DNA of 64,000 nucleotides from Lutimonas vermicola (GCF_038433205.1 NZ_JBCDNA010000002.1:983499-1047498); one strand, 5' to 3'. Positions 15,496-24,538 are shown, counted from the first letter of the stretch. Notes: generated by a model from the sequence alone, not told the origin. Made by a program: numbers and translations.

Positions 15496-16215
15496 TTATT
15501 TATTTCTGATCAAAAGATCCACCAACTTAATAGAGGCATCTTCCATGTTATTTACAATACTATCAATTTTAGAAATGATATAATTATAAAAGATTTGAAG
15601 AATAATCGCTACTACTAAACCAAATACAGTTGTCAAAAGAGCCACTTTAATACCACCCGCTACAACCGCTGGAGAAATATCACCTGCCGCCTCAATCGAG
15701 TCAAATGCAGAAATCATACCAATTACAGTTCCCATGAAACCGAGCATCGGAGCAAGAGCGATAAATAAAGACAACCAAGAAACATTTTTCTCTAAAAGTC
15801 CCATTTGAACACCTCCATAGGCGACAACCGCCTTTTCAGCAGCATCAACCCCTTCATCCATTCTATCCAGACCTTGATAAAAAATTGAAGCAACGGGTCC
15901 TTTTGTGTTTCTGCATAATTCTTTTGCAGCTTCAACACCACCTGATCCCATAGCCTCTTCTACGTCATTGACTAATTTTTCTGTATTCGTTGTGGCCATG
16001 TTCAAGTAAATGATTCTCTCTATGGCAATAGCCAAACCTAAAATCAAGGTTACTAATACAATCCCCATAAAGAAAGGACCACCTTCAATAAAACGCTGTT
16101 TTAAAACTTGATGAAAAGTTTTTTCAGCTACTGGTTCTGTTTGTGCATAAATGTCTTGAACTGAGCTCAATAACATCAATCCTGTCATTGCGAGGATAGT
16201 AAATACTTTTTTCAT
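15496..16215 (-). CDS. exbB: MotA/TolQ/ExbB proton channel family protein
   Basis: 239 residues. An N-terminal signal-like segment (MKKVFTILAMTGLMLLSSVQ) is followed by three transmembrane helices typical of ExbB/TolQ: FFMGIVLVTLILGLAIAIER near 47-67, then the paired helices around LSLFIALAPMLGFMGTVIGM and VALLTTVFGLVVAIILQ. The Pro/Gly-rich LAPMLGFMGTVIGM is the family signature. It forms the pentameric stator for the two ExbD proteins encoded downstream and powers TonB-dependent transport. First gene of the four-gene operon. Confidence 0.93.
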   Translation of the reverse strand: MKKVFTILAMTGLMLLSSVQDIYAQTEPVAEKTFHQVLKQRFIEGGPFFMGIVLVTLILGLAIAIERIIYLNMATTNTEKLVNDVEEAMGSGGVEAAKELCRNTKGPVASIFYQGLDRMDEGVDAAEKAVVAYGGVQMGLLEKNVSWLSLFIALAPMLGFMGTVIGMISAFDSIEAAGDISPAVVAGGIKVALLTTVFGLVVAIILQIFYNYIISKIDSIVNNMEDASIKLVDLLIRNK

Positions 16216-16293
16216 TTTTGTAAATGTTTGTTATTTAAATTTAGTTAACGGGTTTAAAGATATAAAAATTTTGGAACATATGAACATCTTCCG

Positions 16294-16380
16294 CGGAGAG
16301 AAAGGGATTCGAACCCCCGTTACGATTTCTCATAAACACGCTTTCCAAGCGTGCGCCTTAAGCCACTCGGCCACCTCTCC
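16294..16380 (-). tRNA. tRNA-Ser (GGA)
   Basis: 87-nt class II tRNA. Acceptor GGAGAGG (16380-16374) pairs with 16301-16295. The anticodon stem CACGC/GCGTG holds the loop TTGGAAA, giving anticodon GGA. A long variable arm and the T-loop TTCGAAT follow. The discriminator is G at 16294 and CCA is not encoded. Confidence 0.96.
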
Positions 16381-16451
16381 AAAAAAGTCAAAATTAATAT
16401 GAAGGGCAAGTAACAAAAAATAATTTAATTGTAAAAACTTTTAATTCAAAA

Positions 16452-17483
16452 CTAATCCAATTCTCCCCTTAAGGAATGCTCAAATTCTCTTTTAAATTTT
16501 TTAAAGGGAATTTTTAGACCCAGGAGTAATTTTAACTTGGCAATTGCCGATTCTGTTGTGATGTTTTTTCCGCTGATAACTCCAGCATTCTTAAGGTGTA
16601 CACTTGTTTCATAATGTCCCATTAAAACACTTCCGCTTATGCATTGGGTTACATTGATCACCGGTATGTTTCTTTCAATGGTTTTGATAATAATATCTGT
16701 AAACCAAGTATCTGTCTGAGCATTCCCCGCGCCATAGGTCTCAAGAATCACCCCTTCAAGATCCGGGCAATTCAATATATGTTCAACCATATTTTTGTTA
16801 ATTCCCGGAAAAAGTTTCAGAATTACTACACTGGCATCAAAATTTTTTTGGAGCCTTAATGGTTTTTCCGATTCAGCCTTTGCAAGCCATGGATCATTAA
16901 AATTCAAATGTACGCCGCTCTCCCCCAAATGCGGATAATTTGGCGATTCGAACGCTTCAAATTGCTCCGAACTCACTTTTGTAGTTCGGTTGGCACGATA
17001 CAATTTATATTCAAAATATAGTCCGACTTCCTTGATTCTGGGCTCACCGTTTTCCTGGGCAGCAGCTACCTGTATCGCTGTGATCAGGTTCTCTTTCGCA
17101 TCTGTTCTCAAATCTCCAATGGGTAACTGAGATCCGGTAAAAATAACCGGTTTACCCAAGTTTTCAAGTATAAAACTGAGTGCAGAAGAGGTGTATGACA
17201 TCGTGTCAGTTCCTGTTAGTACAACAAAACCATCTATGTCCTGATATCTTTCTTCAATAATCTCAGCAATCATTACCCAATAGGCTGGTGACATGTTTGA
17301 AGAATCAATAGGGCTCGAAAAACCGGTTGTTTCTATATGACAATCCAATAATTTAAGTTCAGGTATCTTGATCTTGATATTCTCAAAATCAAATGCTTTG
17401 AGTGCATTTGATTTGTAATCTTTAACCATCCCTATGGTTCCTCCCGTGTAGATAAGTAAGATCTTTGGCACTTTATTTTTCAT
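16452..17483 (-). CDS. ansA: Type I (cytoplasmic) L-asparaginase
   Basis: 343 residues with no signal peptide. First catalytic motif IYTGGTIGM (nucleophilic Thr at about residue 14) and second motif VVLTGTDTMSYTSSAL (Thr-Asp pair, with the Lys of LRTDAKENL downstream). It hydrolyses asparagine to aspartate and ammonia and so feeds aspartate. Length and lack of export signal favour type I over periplasmic type II. The promoter -7 element ends 5 nt before the ATG, so the mRNA may be leaderless. Confidence 0.92.
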   Translation of the reverse strand: MKNKVPKILLIYTGGTIGMVKDYKSNALKAFDFENIKIKIPELKLLDCHIETTGFSSPIDSSNMSPAYWVMIAEIIEERYQDIDGFVVLTGTDTMSYTSSALSFILENLGKPVIFTGSQLPIGDLRTDAKENLITAIQVAAAQENGEPRIKEVGLYFEYKLYRANRTTKVSSEQFEAFESPNYPHLGESGVHLNFNDPWLAKAESEKPLRLQKNFDASVVILKLFPGINKNMVEHILNCPDLEGVILETYGAGNAQTDTWFTDIIIKTIERNIPVINVTQCISGSVLMGHYETSVHLKNAGVISGKNITTESAIAKLKLLLGLKIPFKKFKREFEHSLRGELD

Positions 17484-17488
17484 AAAAA

Positions 17489-17496
17489 CAAAATTA
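17489..17496 (-). promoter_or_regulatory. ansA promoter -7 element (leaderless start likely)
   Basis: TAATTTTG on the minus strand, separated from the ansA ATG by only five T residues. Initiation at the usual distance would fall on or next to the A of the ATG. Confidence 0.5.
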
Positions 17497-17546
17497 GCAT
17501 GCTTTTTGCTATAAAAGTATTAATTAATACCTAAGATACATTTGAT

Positions 17547-18224
17547 ATGACTGGTTCTTTTTTATTGATTATCATAATCGGGATTTTGGGCATGCTTGTT
17601 CAGGGCCGGTTAAAAAGCAAATTTAAAAAATATTCAAAGCTGCATCTTCACAATGGAATGAGCGGAAGGGAAATTGCTGAAAAAATGCTGGCGGACAATC
17701 ATATTTACGACGTTAATGTGATCTCCACCCCTGGGAGCTTAACCGACCATTACAACCCACAAAACAAAACAGTAAATTTAAGCGAATCTGTTTATTCTGA
17801 GCGTAACGCGGCGGCGGCGGCTGTGGCAGCACATGAATGCGGACATGCTGTACAGCATGCTAAAAGCTACGCCTGGCTTCAATTGAGGTCGAGGCTGGTT
17901 CCCGCCGTGGGAATTTCATCCAAGCTTGCCTCTTTTCTATTGATTGCTGGGATTTTTACCGTAGAGGTTTTTCCTCAGTTATTACTTCTGGGTATTTTAC
18001 TGTTTGCTGCCACTGTTTTATTTACCTTAGTAACCCTGCCTGTTGAATACGATGCGAGTAACAGGGCTCTGGCCTGGCTCGAAGCAAATCAAATGGTGAC
18101 CAATAACGAACATGATGCTGCTAAAGATGCGCTCAAATGGGCTGCAAGAACTTATGTAGTCTCTGCGCTTAGCTCTATTGCTACTTTGCTGTACTATGTA
18201 AATATTTACAATAGCAGGAGCTAG
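17547..18224 (+). CDS. Zinc membrane metallopeptidase (YugP-like)
   Basis: 225 residues, Zn_peptidase_2 (YugP) family. An N-terminal transmembrane helix (residues 3-19) precedes a cytoplasm- or periplasm-facing region with LHNGMSGREIAEKML. The zinc motif AAHECGHAVQHA (HECGH, about residues 96-100) follows. Two or three further transmembrane helices (126-165, 207-222) flank EYDASNRAL, which supplies the conserved downstream acid. Substrates are not known. The neighbour ansA is divergent. The gene ends at a strong hairpin shared with the convergent Lrp gene. Confidence 0.88.
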   Translation: MTGSFLLIIIIGILGMLVQGRLKSKFKKYSKLHLHNGMSGREIAEKMLADNHIYDVNVISTPGSLTDHYNPQNKTVNLSESVYSERNAAAAAVAAHECGHAVQHAKSYAWLQLRSRLVPAVGISSKLASFLLIAGIFTVEVFPQLLLLGILLFAATVLFTLVTLPVEYDASNRALAWLEANQMVTNNEHDAAKDALKWAARTYVVSALSSIATLLYYVNIYNSRS

Positions 18225-18235
18225 TATAAAAGATC

Positions 18236-18293
18236 CTGAGGCGATCGGAAGTGAGGTGATCGGAAGTGAACCCCTCACTTCCGATCGCCTCAG
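18236..18293. terminator. Bidirectional terminator with 21-bp arms and an internal arm duplication
   Basis: Perfect 21-bp arms at 18236-18256 and 18273-18293 enclose a 16-nt loop, followed by TTTTT. The loop repeats GATCGGAAGTGA, which is already in the left arm, so two alternative stems are possible. It lies between the convergent yugP-like and Lrp genes. Confidence 0.85.
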
Positions 18294-18296
18294 TTT

Positions 18297-18764
18297 TTAA
18301 ATCTTCAACTGCCTGTCAATCTGCTGATCCAATGAAATAAATGTTTCTGTTCTGGCTACTCCTTTGATGTTCTGTATCTCATGGTTCAAAACCTGCATCA
18401 AGTGCTCATTATCCCTACAAAGAATCTTTACAAAAATAGCATAATTTCCTGTGGTATAGTGACTTTCAATAACTTCATCAATGTCTTTAAGCCGTTTGAT
18501 GGCCTCTTTATACTTACTTGAACTGTCGAGGAAAATACCCACAAACGCAAGTGTCTTAAAACCAAGAACTTTTGGGTTAATGATAAATTTTGATCCTGAA
18601 ATCAAACCTGATGCCTCCAATTTTCTCAAACGCTGATGGATTGCCGCACCCGAAATACCCACTTTTCTGGCTATACTAAGAATAGGCGTTCTTGCATCTT
18701 CCATAAGCTCATTTAGAATGAGTTTGTCAATGCCATCTATTTTTAAGTTGTTCTCCTTCATCAC
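18297..18764 (-). CDS. Lrp/AsnC-family transcriptional regulator
   Basis: 155 residues. The N-terminal winged HTH (IDKLILNELMEDARTPILSIARKVGISGAAIHQRLRKLEASGLI, about residues 13-57) is followed by the RAM/AsnC ligand-binding domain (about 75-152). Such proteins sense amino acids and form octamers that wrap DNA. The target and ligand are not evident. Neighbours are accC (separate terminator) and the metallopeptidase. ATG codons at 1 and 2 are equally possible. It may autoregulate, but no operator was seen. Confidence 0.92.
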   Translation of the reverse strand: MMKENNLKIDGIDKLILNELMEDARTPILSIARKVGISGAAIHQRLRKLEASGLISGSKFIINPKVLGFKTLAFVGIFLDSSSKYKEAIKRLKDIDEVIESHYTTGNYAIFVKILCRDNEHLMQVLNHEIQNIKGVARTETFISLDQQIDRQLKI

Positions 18765-18844
18765 GATGAGCCATTATTTTTTATGATATTACAATTCTTG
18801 GTGCTGAACGTATATTTTGATTACAATCATAGTTAAAAGTAAAA

Positions 18845-18873
18845 AAAAAGATATGAATTTATCATATCTTTTT
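18845..18873 (-). terminator. Terminator after accC
   Basis: AAAAAGATATGA (18845-18856) and TCATATCTTTTT (18862-18873) form a 12-bp hairpin with a 5-nt loop. The minus-strand transcript then continues into a T-run (plus-strand A-run from 18840). Confidence 0.75.
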
Positions 18874-18898
18874 AACTTTTTATTTTAATTCATAACGA

Positions 18899-20245
18899 TC
18901 ATTCAGTCTGCATTTTAAAACTATCCATAAATGCCGTTGTATAATTTCCTGACACATAATCCGGATCATCCATTAACTGTCTGTGAAATGGAATTGTGGT
19001 TTTTATACCCTCTATTACAAATTCATCAAGCGCTCTTTTCATTTTACTAATAGCCTCTTCCCTGGTCTGCGCTGTAACAATAAGCTTAGCGATCATCGAA
19101 TCGTAATTGGGAGGAATCGTATAACCGGCATAAACATGTGTATCAAGCCTGACTCCATGGCCACCGGGTGCATGGAAAATTGTAATTGTTCCCGGAGAAG
19201 GCCTGAATTTGTTAAAAGGATCTTCCGCATTGATTCTGCATTCGATAGAATGCTGTGTTGGATAATAGTTGATTCCTATAATCGGAACACCGGCAGCCAC
19301 TTTAATCTGCTCACGGATCAGATCAAAATTCGCTATTACCTGTTCTGTAATAGGGTGCTCCACCTGAATTCTCGTATTCATTTCCATGAAATAGAAATTC
19401 CTGTGTTTATCAACCAGGAACTCAATGGTTCCAGCACCTTCATACTTGATGTATTCTGATGCTAAAACAGCAGCATCCCCCATTTTTTCTCTTAGCTCGT
19501 CTGTCATAAAAGGAGAAGGTGTTTCCTCTGTAAGTTTTTGATGCCTCCTTTGAATCGAACAGTCTCTTTCAGACAAATGACAGGCTCTTCCTTTTGAATC
19601 ACCAACAATTTGAATTTCGATATGTCTTGGCTCTTCAATAAGTTTTTCCATATACATCCCGTCGTTACCAAAGGCTGCTTTAGATTCTTGCCTTGCGGAA
19701 TCCCAGGCATCTTCAAGATCTTCAGGCTTCCAGACCGCTCGCATACCCTTGCCTCCGCCTCCGGCAGTAGCCTTAAGCATCACAGGGTAACCAATTTCTT
19801 CAGCGGTTTTCTTGGCAGCAGAAAATGAAGGTAAAATTCCATCAGAACCAGGAACAGTAGGAACTCCTGCTTTTTTCATGGTTGCTTTTGCCGAAGCCTT
19901 GTCTCCCATCAGGTTGATCATTTCTTCAGAAGCTCCGATAAACTTGATACCGTGTTCTTCACAAATCTTTGAAAACCGGGCGTTTTCTGATAAAAAGCCA
20001 TATCCTGGATGGATAGCATCTGCATTGGTAATCTCAGCTGCGGCTATGATATTGGATATCTTTAAATAGGAATCTGTACTTGGCGGCGGCCCAATACATA
20101 CGGCCTCATCAGCAAAACGAACATGCAAACTTTCAGCGTCAGCTGTTGAATATACAGCAACTGAACTGATACCCATCTCACGACATGTACGTATGATACG
20201 AAGAGCAATTTCTCCTCTGTTTGCTATTAATATTTTTTTAAACAT
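18899..20245 (-). CDS. accC: Acetyl-CoA carboxylase, biotin carboxylase subunit
   Basis: 448 residues, full length. MFKKILIANRGEIALRI opens the biotin-carboxylase N-domain. The ATP-grasp lid KATAGGGGKGM and the catalytic EMNTRIQVEHPITE follow, with bicarbonate/biotin residues around. It carboxylates biotin on AccB in the first step of malonyl-CoA and fatty-acid synthesis. It lies 71 nt after accB (ATG 20805) in the fabH-accB-accC group and ends at its own terminator. Confidence 0.97.
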   Translation of the reverse strand: MFKKILIANRGEIALRIIRTCREMGISSVAVYSTADAESLHVRFADEAVCIGPPPSTDSYLKISNIIAAAEITNADAIHPGYGFLSENARFSKICEEHGIKFIGASEEMINLMGDKASAKATMKKAGVPTVPGSDGILPSFSAAKKTAEEIGYPVMLKATAGGGGKGMRAVWKPEDLEDAWDSARQESKAAFGNDGMYMEKLIEEPRHIEIQIVGDSKGRACHLSERDCSIQRRHQKLTEETPSPFMTDELREKMGDAAVLASEYIKYEGAGTIEFLVDKHRNFYFMEMNTRIQVEHPITEQVIANFDLIREQIKVAAGVPIIGINYYPTQHSIECRINAEDPFNKFRPSPGTITIFHAPGGHGVRLDTHVYAGYTIPPNYDSMIAKLIVTAQTREEAISKMKRALDEFVIEGIKTTIPFHRQLMDDPDYVSGNYTTAFMDSFKMQTE

Positions 20246-20316
20246 AATTTTATCAAATTACATTAGTACTGAATAGTGATCAGGAATTTACTGATCTTTT
20301 ATAGGATAGCTTGATA

Positions 20317-20805
20317 CTAGGAAGGATCAATCAGGAACAATGGCTGATCAAATTCAACAGGAGACGAATCTTCCACCAAAACTTTAACAATTTTACCAGA
20401 AACCTCTGATTCAACTTCGTTAAAAAGTTTCATGGCCTCGATGATACAAACAGTGTCCCCGGCTTCAATAGTATCCCCAACTTTAACAAATACTGGCTTG
20501 TCCGGTGAAGGTTTTCTGTATAATGTTCCAATGATCGGAGATTTAATCTCAATATATTTCGAGGTATCTTCTCCACCTTGATCTTTTGTTTCTGACGCTT
20601 CAGTAGCTGCTGGCACTGGCTGTGGTTCAGTCGGGTGAACCTGCGCTGGCATCGAAACCGGGGCAGCCTGCTGGAAGTAATTCGTTTCATGTCTGTCAGA
20701 TCCGGTTTTGATCGTTATTTTGACATCACCCATTTCCAACTTCACTTCATTAGCACCTGATTTGGCTACGAATTTAATTAGGTTTTGAATTTCTTTTAAT
20801 TCCAT
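20317..20805 (-). CDS. accB: Biotin carboxyl carrier protein of acetyl-CoA carboxylase
   Basis: 162 residues from the ATG at 20805 (MELKEIQNLIKFVAKSGANE). An in-frame upstream extension overlaps fabH and lacks the family start, so I reject it. A Pro/Ala-rich linker (about 55-85) connects to the lipoyl/biotinyl domain with the biotinylation site EAMKLFNEV. It carries CO2 between AccC and the carboxyltransferase. It starts 22 nt after fabH. Confidence 0.95.
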   Translation of the reverse strand: MELKEIQNLIKFVAKSGANEVKLEMGDVKITIKTGSDRHETNYFQQAAPVSMPAQVHPTEPQPVPAATEASETKDQGGEDTSKYIEIKSPIIGTLYRKPSPDKPVFVKVGDTIEAGDTVCIIEAMKLFNEVESEVSGKIVKVLVEDSSPVEFDQPLFLIDPS

Positions 20806-20827
20806 AATGTTATTGTTTAGAATGTTT

Positions 20828-21823
20828 TTATGAATTATAACACCACTTAAAATAAATAGATCCCCATGAAAAACCACCACCAAATGCAGCGAATATTACA
20901 TTGTCTCCTTTTTTAAGTTGCTTCTCATAATCAGCTAAAAGCAATGGTAAAGTAGCTGAAGTAGTATTTCCGTAATTTTGAATGTTCAACATTACTTTGG
21001 AAGGATCTAGTTTAATGCGTTTGGCAGTTGCCTCAACAATGCGTTTATTCGCCTGATGAGCTGCTAACCAATCCACATCCTTGTTGGAAAGATTGTTTCT
21101 CTCCATGATTTTTTCAGTCACATCCGCCATATTGAAGACGGCATTTTTAAAAACCGTTTGTCCGTCTTGTTTTGCAAAATGCAATCTTTTCTTTACTGTC
21201 TCCTCCGTTGCAGGCATCACCGACCCTCCGGCCGCAACATTTAAAAATTCTCTGCCTGAACCGTCAGATCTCATGTATTCGTCTTGCAATCCATTTCCGT
21301 CTGTAGTAGGTTCAACCAAAACAGCTCCTGCTCCATCACCAAAAATAATACATGTGGCTCTGTCAGTATAATCTATCATGGAGGAATTCTTATCGGCTCC
21401 TATAAGTAATATTTTTTTATACCTTCCTCCCTCAATATATCCGGCAGCTACAGATAATCCATACAAAAAACTAGAACATGCAGCTTCAAGATCAAAAGCA
21501 AAGGCATTGACCGCACCTATCTCAGAAGCTACAAAAGCACCCGTAGAAGCGGCTTGCATATCGGGAGTGGCTGTACACAAAATAACCATTTCGATTTCTT
21601 TTGGATCCAGCTTGGTTTTGGCGATCAGATCTTCAGCAGCTTTGATAGCCAAAAATGAAGTTCCTTTTCCTTCTTCCTTTAAAATTCTTCTTTCTTTTAT
21701 TCCGGTTCTCGAAGTAATCCATTCGTCATTGGTCTCAACCATAGTCTCCAATTCCTTGTTAGTAAGAACATAATCAGGAACATATTTGCCAACAGCGGTA
21801 ATCGCAGCAGTAACTTTACTCAT
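20828..21823 (-). CDS. fabH: Beta-ketoacyl-ACP synthase III
   Basis: 331 residues, full length. It starts type II fatty-acid synthesis by condensing an acyl-CoA with malonyl-ACP. Active-site Cys lies in LEAACSSFLYG (about 114), His in WLAAHQANKRI, and Asn in NYGNTTSATLP. FAAFGGGFSWG is the usual C-terminal motif. In flavobacteria it often accepts branched primers, which the sequence alone cannot show. It follows rpmF after a terminator and has its own TACTTTTG -7 element, so it can be transcribed separately. Confidence 0.96.
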   Translation of the reverse strand: MSKVTAAITAVGKYVPDYVLTNKELETMVETNDEWITSRTGIKERRILKEEGKGTSFLAIKAAEDLIAKTKLDPKEIEMVILCTATPDMQAASTGAFVASEIGAVNAFAFDLEAACSSFLYGLSVAAGYIEGGRYKKILLIGADKNSSMIDYTDRATCIIFGDGAGAVLVEPTTDGNGLQDEYMRSDGSGREFLNVAAGGSVMPATEETVKKRLHFAKQDGQTVFKNAVFNMADVTEKIMERNNLSNKDVDWLAAHQANKRIVEATAKRIKLDPSKVMLNIQNYGNTTSATLPLLLADYEKQLKKGDNVIFAAFGGGFSWGSIYFKWCYNS

Positions 21824-21880
21824 GTCAGTTTATTTACTGTTTTAAGAAATAAAATGTTTGTAATATGATAAAACAGAGGT

Positions 21881-21888
21881 CAAAAGTA
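21881..21888 (-). promoter_or_regulatory. fabH promoter -7 element
   Basis: TACTTTTG on the minus strand fits TAnnTTTG, between the rpmF terminator and fabH, giving a leader of about 50 nt. Confidence 0.45.
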
Positions 21889-21957
21889 ATAAAATTAAGT
21901 TTGCCCCTTCTTTAAAAAAAAACATTTTTTGTCAATTTTCAATTAAAATCAACAAAA

Positions 21958-21979
21958 AAACCCTCAAAAATGAGGGTTT
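21958..21979 (-). terminator. Terminator after rpmF
   Basis: AAACCCTCA (21958-21966) and TGAGGGTTT (21971-21979) form a 9-bp stem with a 4-nt loop. On the minus strand it runs into a T-tract, a standard intrinsic terminator. Confidence 0.85.
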
Positions 21980-22004
21980 CGAGCATAAATATCAAATCTC
22001 TTGA

Positions 22005-22199
22005 CTATGCTTGGTTTTCTTGAGCGTCAATTAAAATCTGGCCTCTATAGTACAATTTACCTTCATGCCAGTGGGCACGATGGTATAAATGAGCTTCGCC
22101 AGTAGTAGGATCTTTTGCAATTTGAGGAGATACAGCTTTGTAATGCGTTCTTCTCTTATCTCTTCTTGTTTTTGACGTTTTTCTTTTAGGATGTGCCAT
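22005..22199 (-). CDS. rpmF: 50S ribosomal protein L32
   Basis: 64 residues, bL32. The N-terminus MAHPKRKTSKTRRDKRRTHY is the family signature. It is the non-cysteine form: no CxxC zinc pairs, HRAHWHEGKLYYRG instead. It is 2 nt after the DUF177 gene, the conserved yceD-rpmF pairing. It is part of the large-subunit exit region. Confidence 0.97.
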   Translation of the reverse strand: MAHPKRKTSKTRRDKRRTHYKAVSPQIAKDPTTGEAHLYHRAHWHEGKLYYRGQILIDAQENQA

Positions 22200-22201
22200 C
22201 T

Positions 22202-22738
22202 CTATTTATTTTTATCTATTAGTAATTTTTTCAAATCATCCCATCTGGGATCTGTTTCCTCTTTATCTTTCTTCTTTTCCGGGCTCAGTTCATCAAGTTT
22301 TTTCAATACATCCGATTTTAGGGAACCATCAGCGATTCCAGGATGAATTTTCTTCAATGGAACAGCAAGAACGATCATTTCATAAATAAATTGAGAATGA
22401 TCCAATTGATGTTCTCCATGCGGCAGGATTAACACCTCCTCATTATCATCATTGTATTCCTCTCCAAACTTAACTACCAGATCAAGCGCTCCGCTCATTG
22501 GAAGTTCAAAAGCTTCATTAGACAGATCACAAGTAACTGTTGCCTTCCCTTCACAGGTAAAATACAATTCCAACAAGGTACTTTTTTTAACAAAATCAAG
22601 TACTATCGTAAAATCGGCATCCAAAAATTCATCGAACGAATAAGACTCAAAGAACTGTTTGTCAATTCTATATTCAAATTTGTGCTTTCCTTCTTTTAAT
22701 CCAAAAAACGACAACACAAAATCATTTGACAATTTCAT
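22202..22738 (-). CDS. DUF177 (YceD-like) protein
   Basis: 178 residues from the ATG at 22738 (MKLSNDFVLSFFGLKEGKH); a TTG eight codons upstream is less likely. The DUF177 motif region has the paired cysteines of the family (YFTCEGKATVTCDLS) and an acidic patch (EYNDDNEEV). The family is linked to 23S rRNA accumulation and always sits before rpmF. The C-terminus is Lys-rich. It is probably co-transcribed with rpmF and pdxA (56 nt upstream). Confidence 0.9.
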   Translation of the reverse strand: MKLSNDFVLSFFGLKEGKHKFEYRIDKQFFESYSFDEFLDADFTIVLDFVKKSTLLELYFTCEGKATVTCDLSNEAFELPMSGALDLVVKFGEEYNDDNEEVLILPHGEHQLDHSQFIYEMIVLAVPLKKIHPGIADGSLKSDVLKKLDELSPEKKKDKEETDPRWDDLKKLLIDKNK

Positions 22739-22794
22739 CTGAACATAAATTTGAGCGCGCAAAGATAGAAAAAAATTAAGTATTTAAAAACAAT

Positions 22795-23856
22795 TTATTT
22801 AGAATATTGTTTTTTCTTCTCTTTTTGAATTTCAAGTTTGTTCTCCATCAGGTCATAATACTCTTCCCTGTGCCTGAACAATTTGATTGCCATAAAGATA
22901 GCTTCCATGAATGAACTGAATTCAGCTTTTCCTTTTCCTGCAATCTCATAGGCAGTTCCATGATCAGGAGAGGTCCTTATCTTTTGAAGCCCAGCAGTGA
23001 AATTCACCCCATTACCAAAAGCAAGTGTTTTAAATGCTGTAAGCCCCTGATCGTGATACATCGCCAAAATTCCATCAAAACCCTTATAGCTTTCATTTCC
23101 AAAAAAACTATCAGCGGGATAAGGGCCGTAAACAATTTTTCCGTCCTTTTGTATGTCAAGTAAAGTCGGCCTTACGATCTCATCATCTTCCGTTCCGATA
23201 ACTCCATGGTCACCGCAATGCGGATTCAAGCCTAAAACGGCGATTTTGGGTTTGGCAATATTGAAATCTTCTTCCAGTGACTTATACATGATATTTACCT
23301 TCTTCCTGATCAATTCAGCGCTAATTTCCTCTGCTACTTTACTAATAGGTATATGGCCAGTTATCAAGCCCACCCTTAAATCTCCGGAACAAAGAATCAT
23401 CAGGGCTTCTCCTTCTAACTTACTTTCTAAAAACTCAGTGTGGCCTTTAAATGAAAATGTGTCAGACTGTATATTGTTTTTATCTATTGGTGCTGTAACC
23501 AATACATCAACATCTCCTTTTTTAAGTGCTTCCGTGGCATTTTCTAAAGAAAGTAACGCATATTTTCCCGAGTTTTTGGTCGGTTTCCCCAATTCCACAT
23601 CGACCATGTCCTTCCAAACATTCAAAAGATTTAGCTTTTGGGGGACCATCTTATCAATATGATCTATTCCATGGATACCCGTATTCAATTCCAACGCTTT
23701 CTTATGAAAACTCACTACCTTAGATGAAGCAAAAATCACAGGAGTACAAAAGTCTAGCATTCTGCTGTCTTCAAACGATTTCAATATGATCTCAATACCA
23801 ATCCCGTTTAAATCACCAACCGAAATTCCTACTTTTATTTTATCCTTTTTTTTCAT
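22795..23856 (-). CDS. pdxA: 4-hydroxythreonine-4-phosphate dehydrogenase
   Basis: 353 residues. The oxidative step of the DXP-dependent pyridoxal-phosphate pathway. Motifs: GISVGDLNGIGIEI at the start, TAPIDKNNI, metal-binding histidines in KGHTEFLES, LGLNPHCGDHG and MYHDQGLTAFK. The NAD site RTSPDHGTAYEIAG lies near the end. PLP is the cofactor for MetY, MetZ and the decarboxylase in this window, but there is no sign of linked regulation. It is divergent from ribE. Confidence 0.95.
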   Translation of the reverse strand: MKKKDKIKVGISVGDLNGIGIEIILKSFEDSRMLDFCTPVIFASSKVVSFHKKALELNTGIHGIDHIDKMVPQKLNLLNVWKDMVDVELGKPTKNSGKYALLSLENATEALKKGDVDVLVTAPIDKNNIQSDTFSFKGHTEFLESKLEGEALMILCSGDLRVGLITGHIPISKVAEEISAELIRKKVNIMYKSLEEDFNIAKPKIAVLGLNPHCGDHGVIGTEDDEIVRPTLLDIQKDGKIVYGPYPADSFFGNESYKGFDGILAMYHDQGLTAFKTLAFGNGVNFTAGLQKIRTSPDHGTAYEIAGKGKAEFSSFMEAIFMAIKLFRHREEYYDLMENKLEIQKEKKKQYSK

Positions 23857-23875
23857 CCACCTCTGTAATAATTGT

Positions 23876-23883
23876 TAATTTTG
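23876..23883 (+). promoter_or_regulatory. ribE promoter -7 element
   Basis: TAATTTTG on the plus strand, about 50 nt before the riboflavin synthase ATG. On the opposite strand TAAATTTG (23917-23910) could serve pdxA. Neither has a clear -33 partner. Confidence 0.4.
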
Positions 23884-23934
23884 AAAGGTAATTCAATTTT
23901 ACCGAATCACAAATTTAATCAATAATTTTACAAT

Positions 23935-24519
23935 ATGTTTACGGGAATCATAGAAGAATTGGGAGAGGTCATCGAATTAAACAAAGACAGGGATAATTTA
24001 AATATTACAGTTAGAAGTGAATTGTCTAAAGAACTCAAAATAGATCAAAGCCTGGCTCATAACGGCGTTTGTTTGACCGTGTTTGAACTTGGCGAAGGCA
24101 CTCATACGATTACTGCGATAAAAGAAACGCTTGACAAATCGAATATTGGAAATTTAAGTATTGGTTCTAAAATTAATCTGGAAAGGGCCATGCAATTGGG
24201 TTCAAGACTAGACGGCCACATTGTTCAGGGGCACGTAGACCAGATTGCAGTTTGTTCTGAAATAAAAGCTGAAGAAGGTAGCTGGATCTATACCTTTACT
24301 TATGAAGATACCTATCAGAATTTGACTATTGAAAAAGGGTCTATCACGGTTAACGGCGTAAGTCTCACCGTTGTTAATTCGAAACCGGAGCGTTTTAGTG
24401 TAGCCATAATTCCCTACACGTATGAGCACACTAATTTTCACCAGATTAAAATTGGTGATACTGTAAATCTGGAATTTGATGTAATCGGAAAATATGTAGC
24501 CAGGTTATTGGGGAAGTAG
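23935..24519 (+). CDS. ribE: Riboflavin synthase, alpha chain
   Basis: 194 residues. It has two homologous lumazine-binding barrels: MFTGIIEELGEV with NGVCLTV (repeat 1), and LDGHIVQGHVDQ with VNGVSLTVV (repeat 2). It dismutates two lumazines to riboflavin. There is no FMN riboswitch in the 78-nt intergenic space with pdxA. Length is normal and the ATG start is clear. Confidence 0.95.
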   Translation: MFTGIIEELGEVIELNKDRDNLNITVRSELSKELKIDQSLAHNGVCLTVFELGEGTHTITAIKETLDKSNIGNLSIGSKINLERAMQLGSRLDGHIVQGHVDQIAVCSEIKAEEGSWIYTFTYEDTYQNLTIEKGSITVNGVSLTVVNSKPERFSVAIIPYTYEHTNFHQIKIGDTVNLEFDVIGKYVARLLGK

Positions 24520-24538
24520 CAAATAATTAATGCAGCCG

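Noticed and set aside
17537..17544. TACATTTG as the promoter of the YugP-like gene
   Set aside because: It matches the consensus but ends two nt before the ATG, so transcription would start inside the gene.
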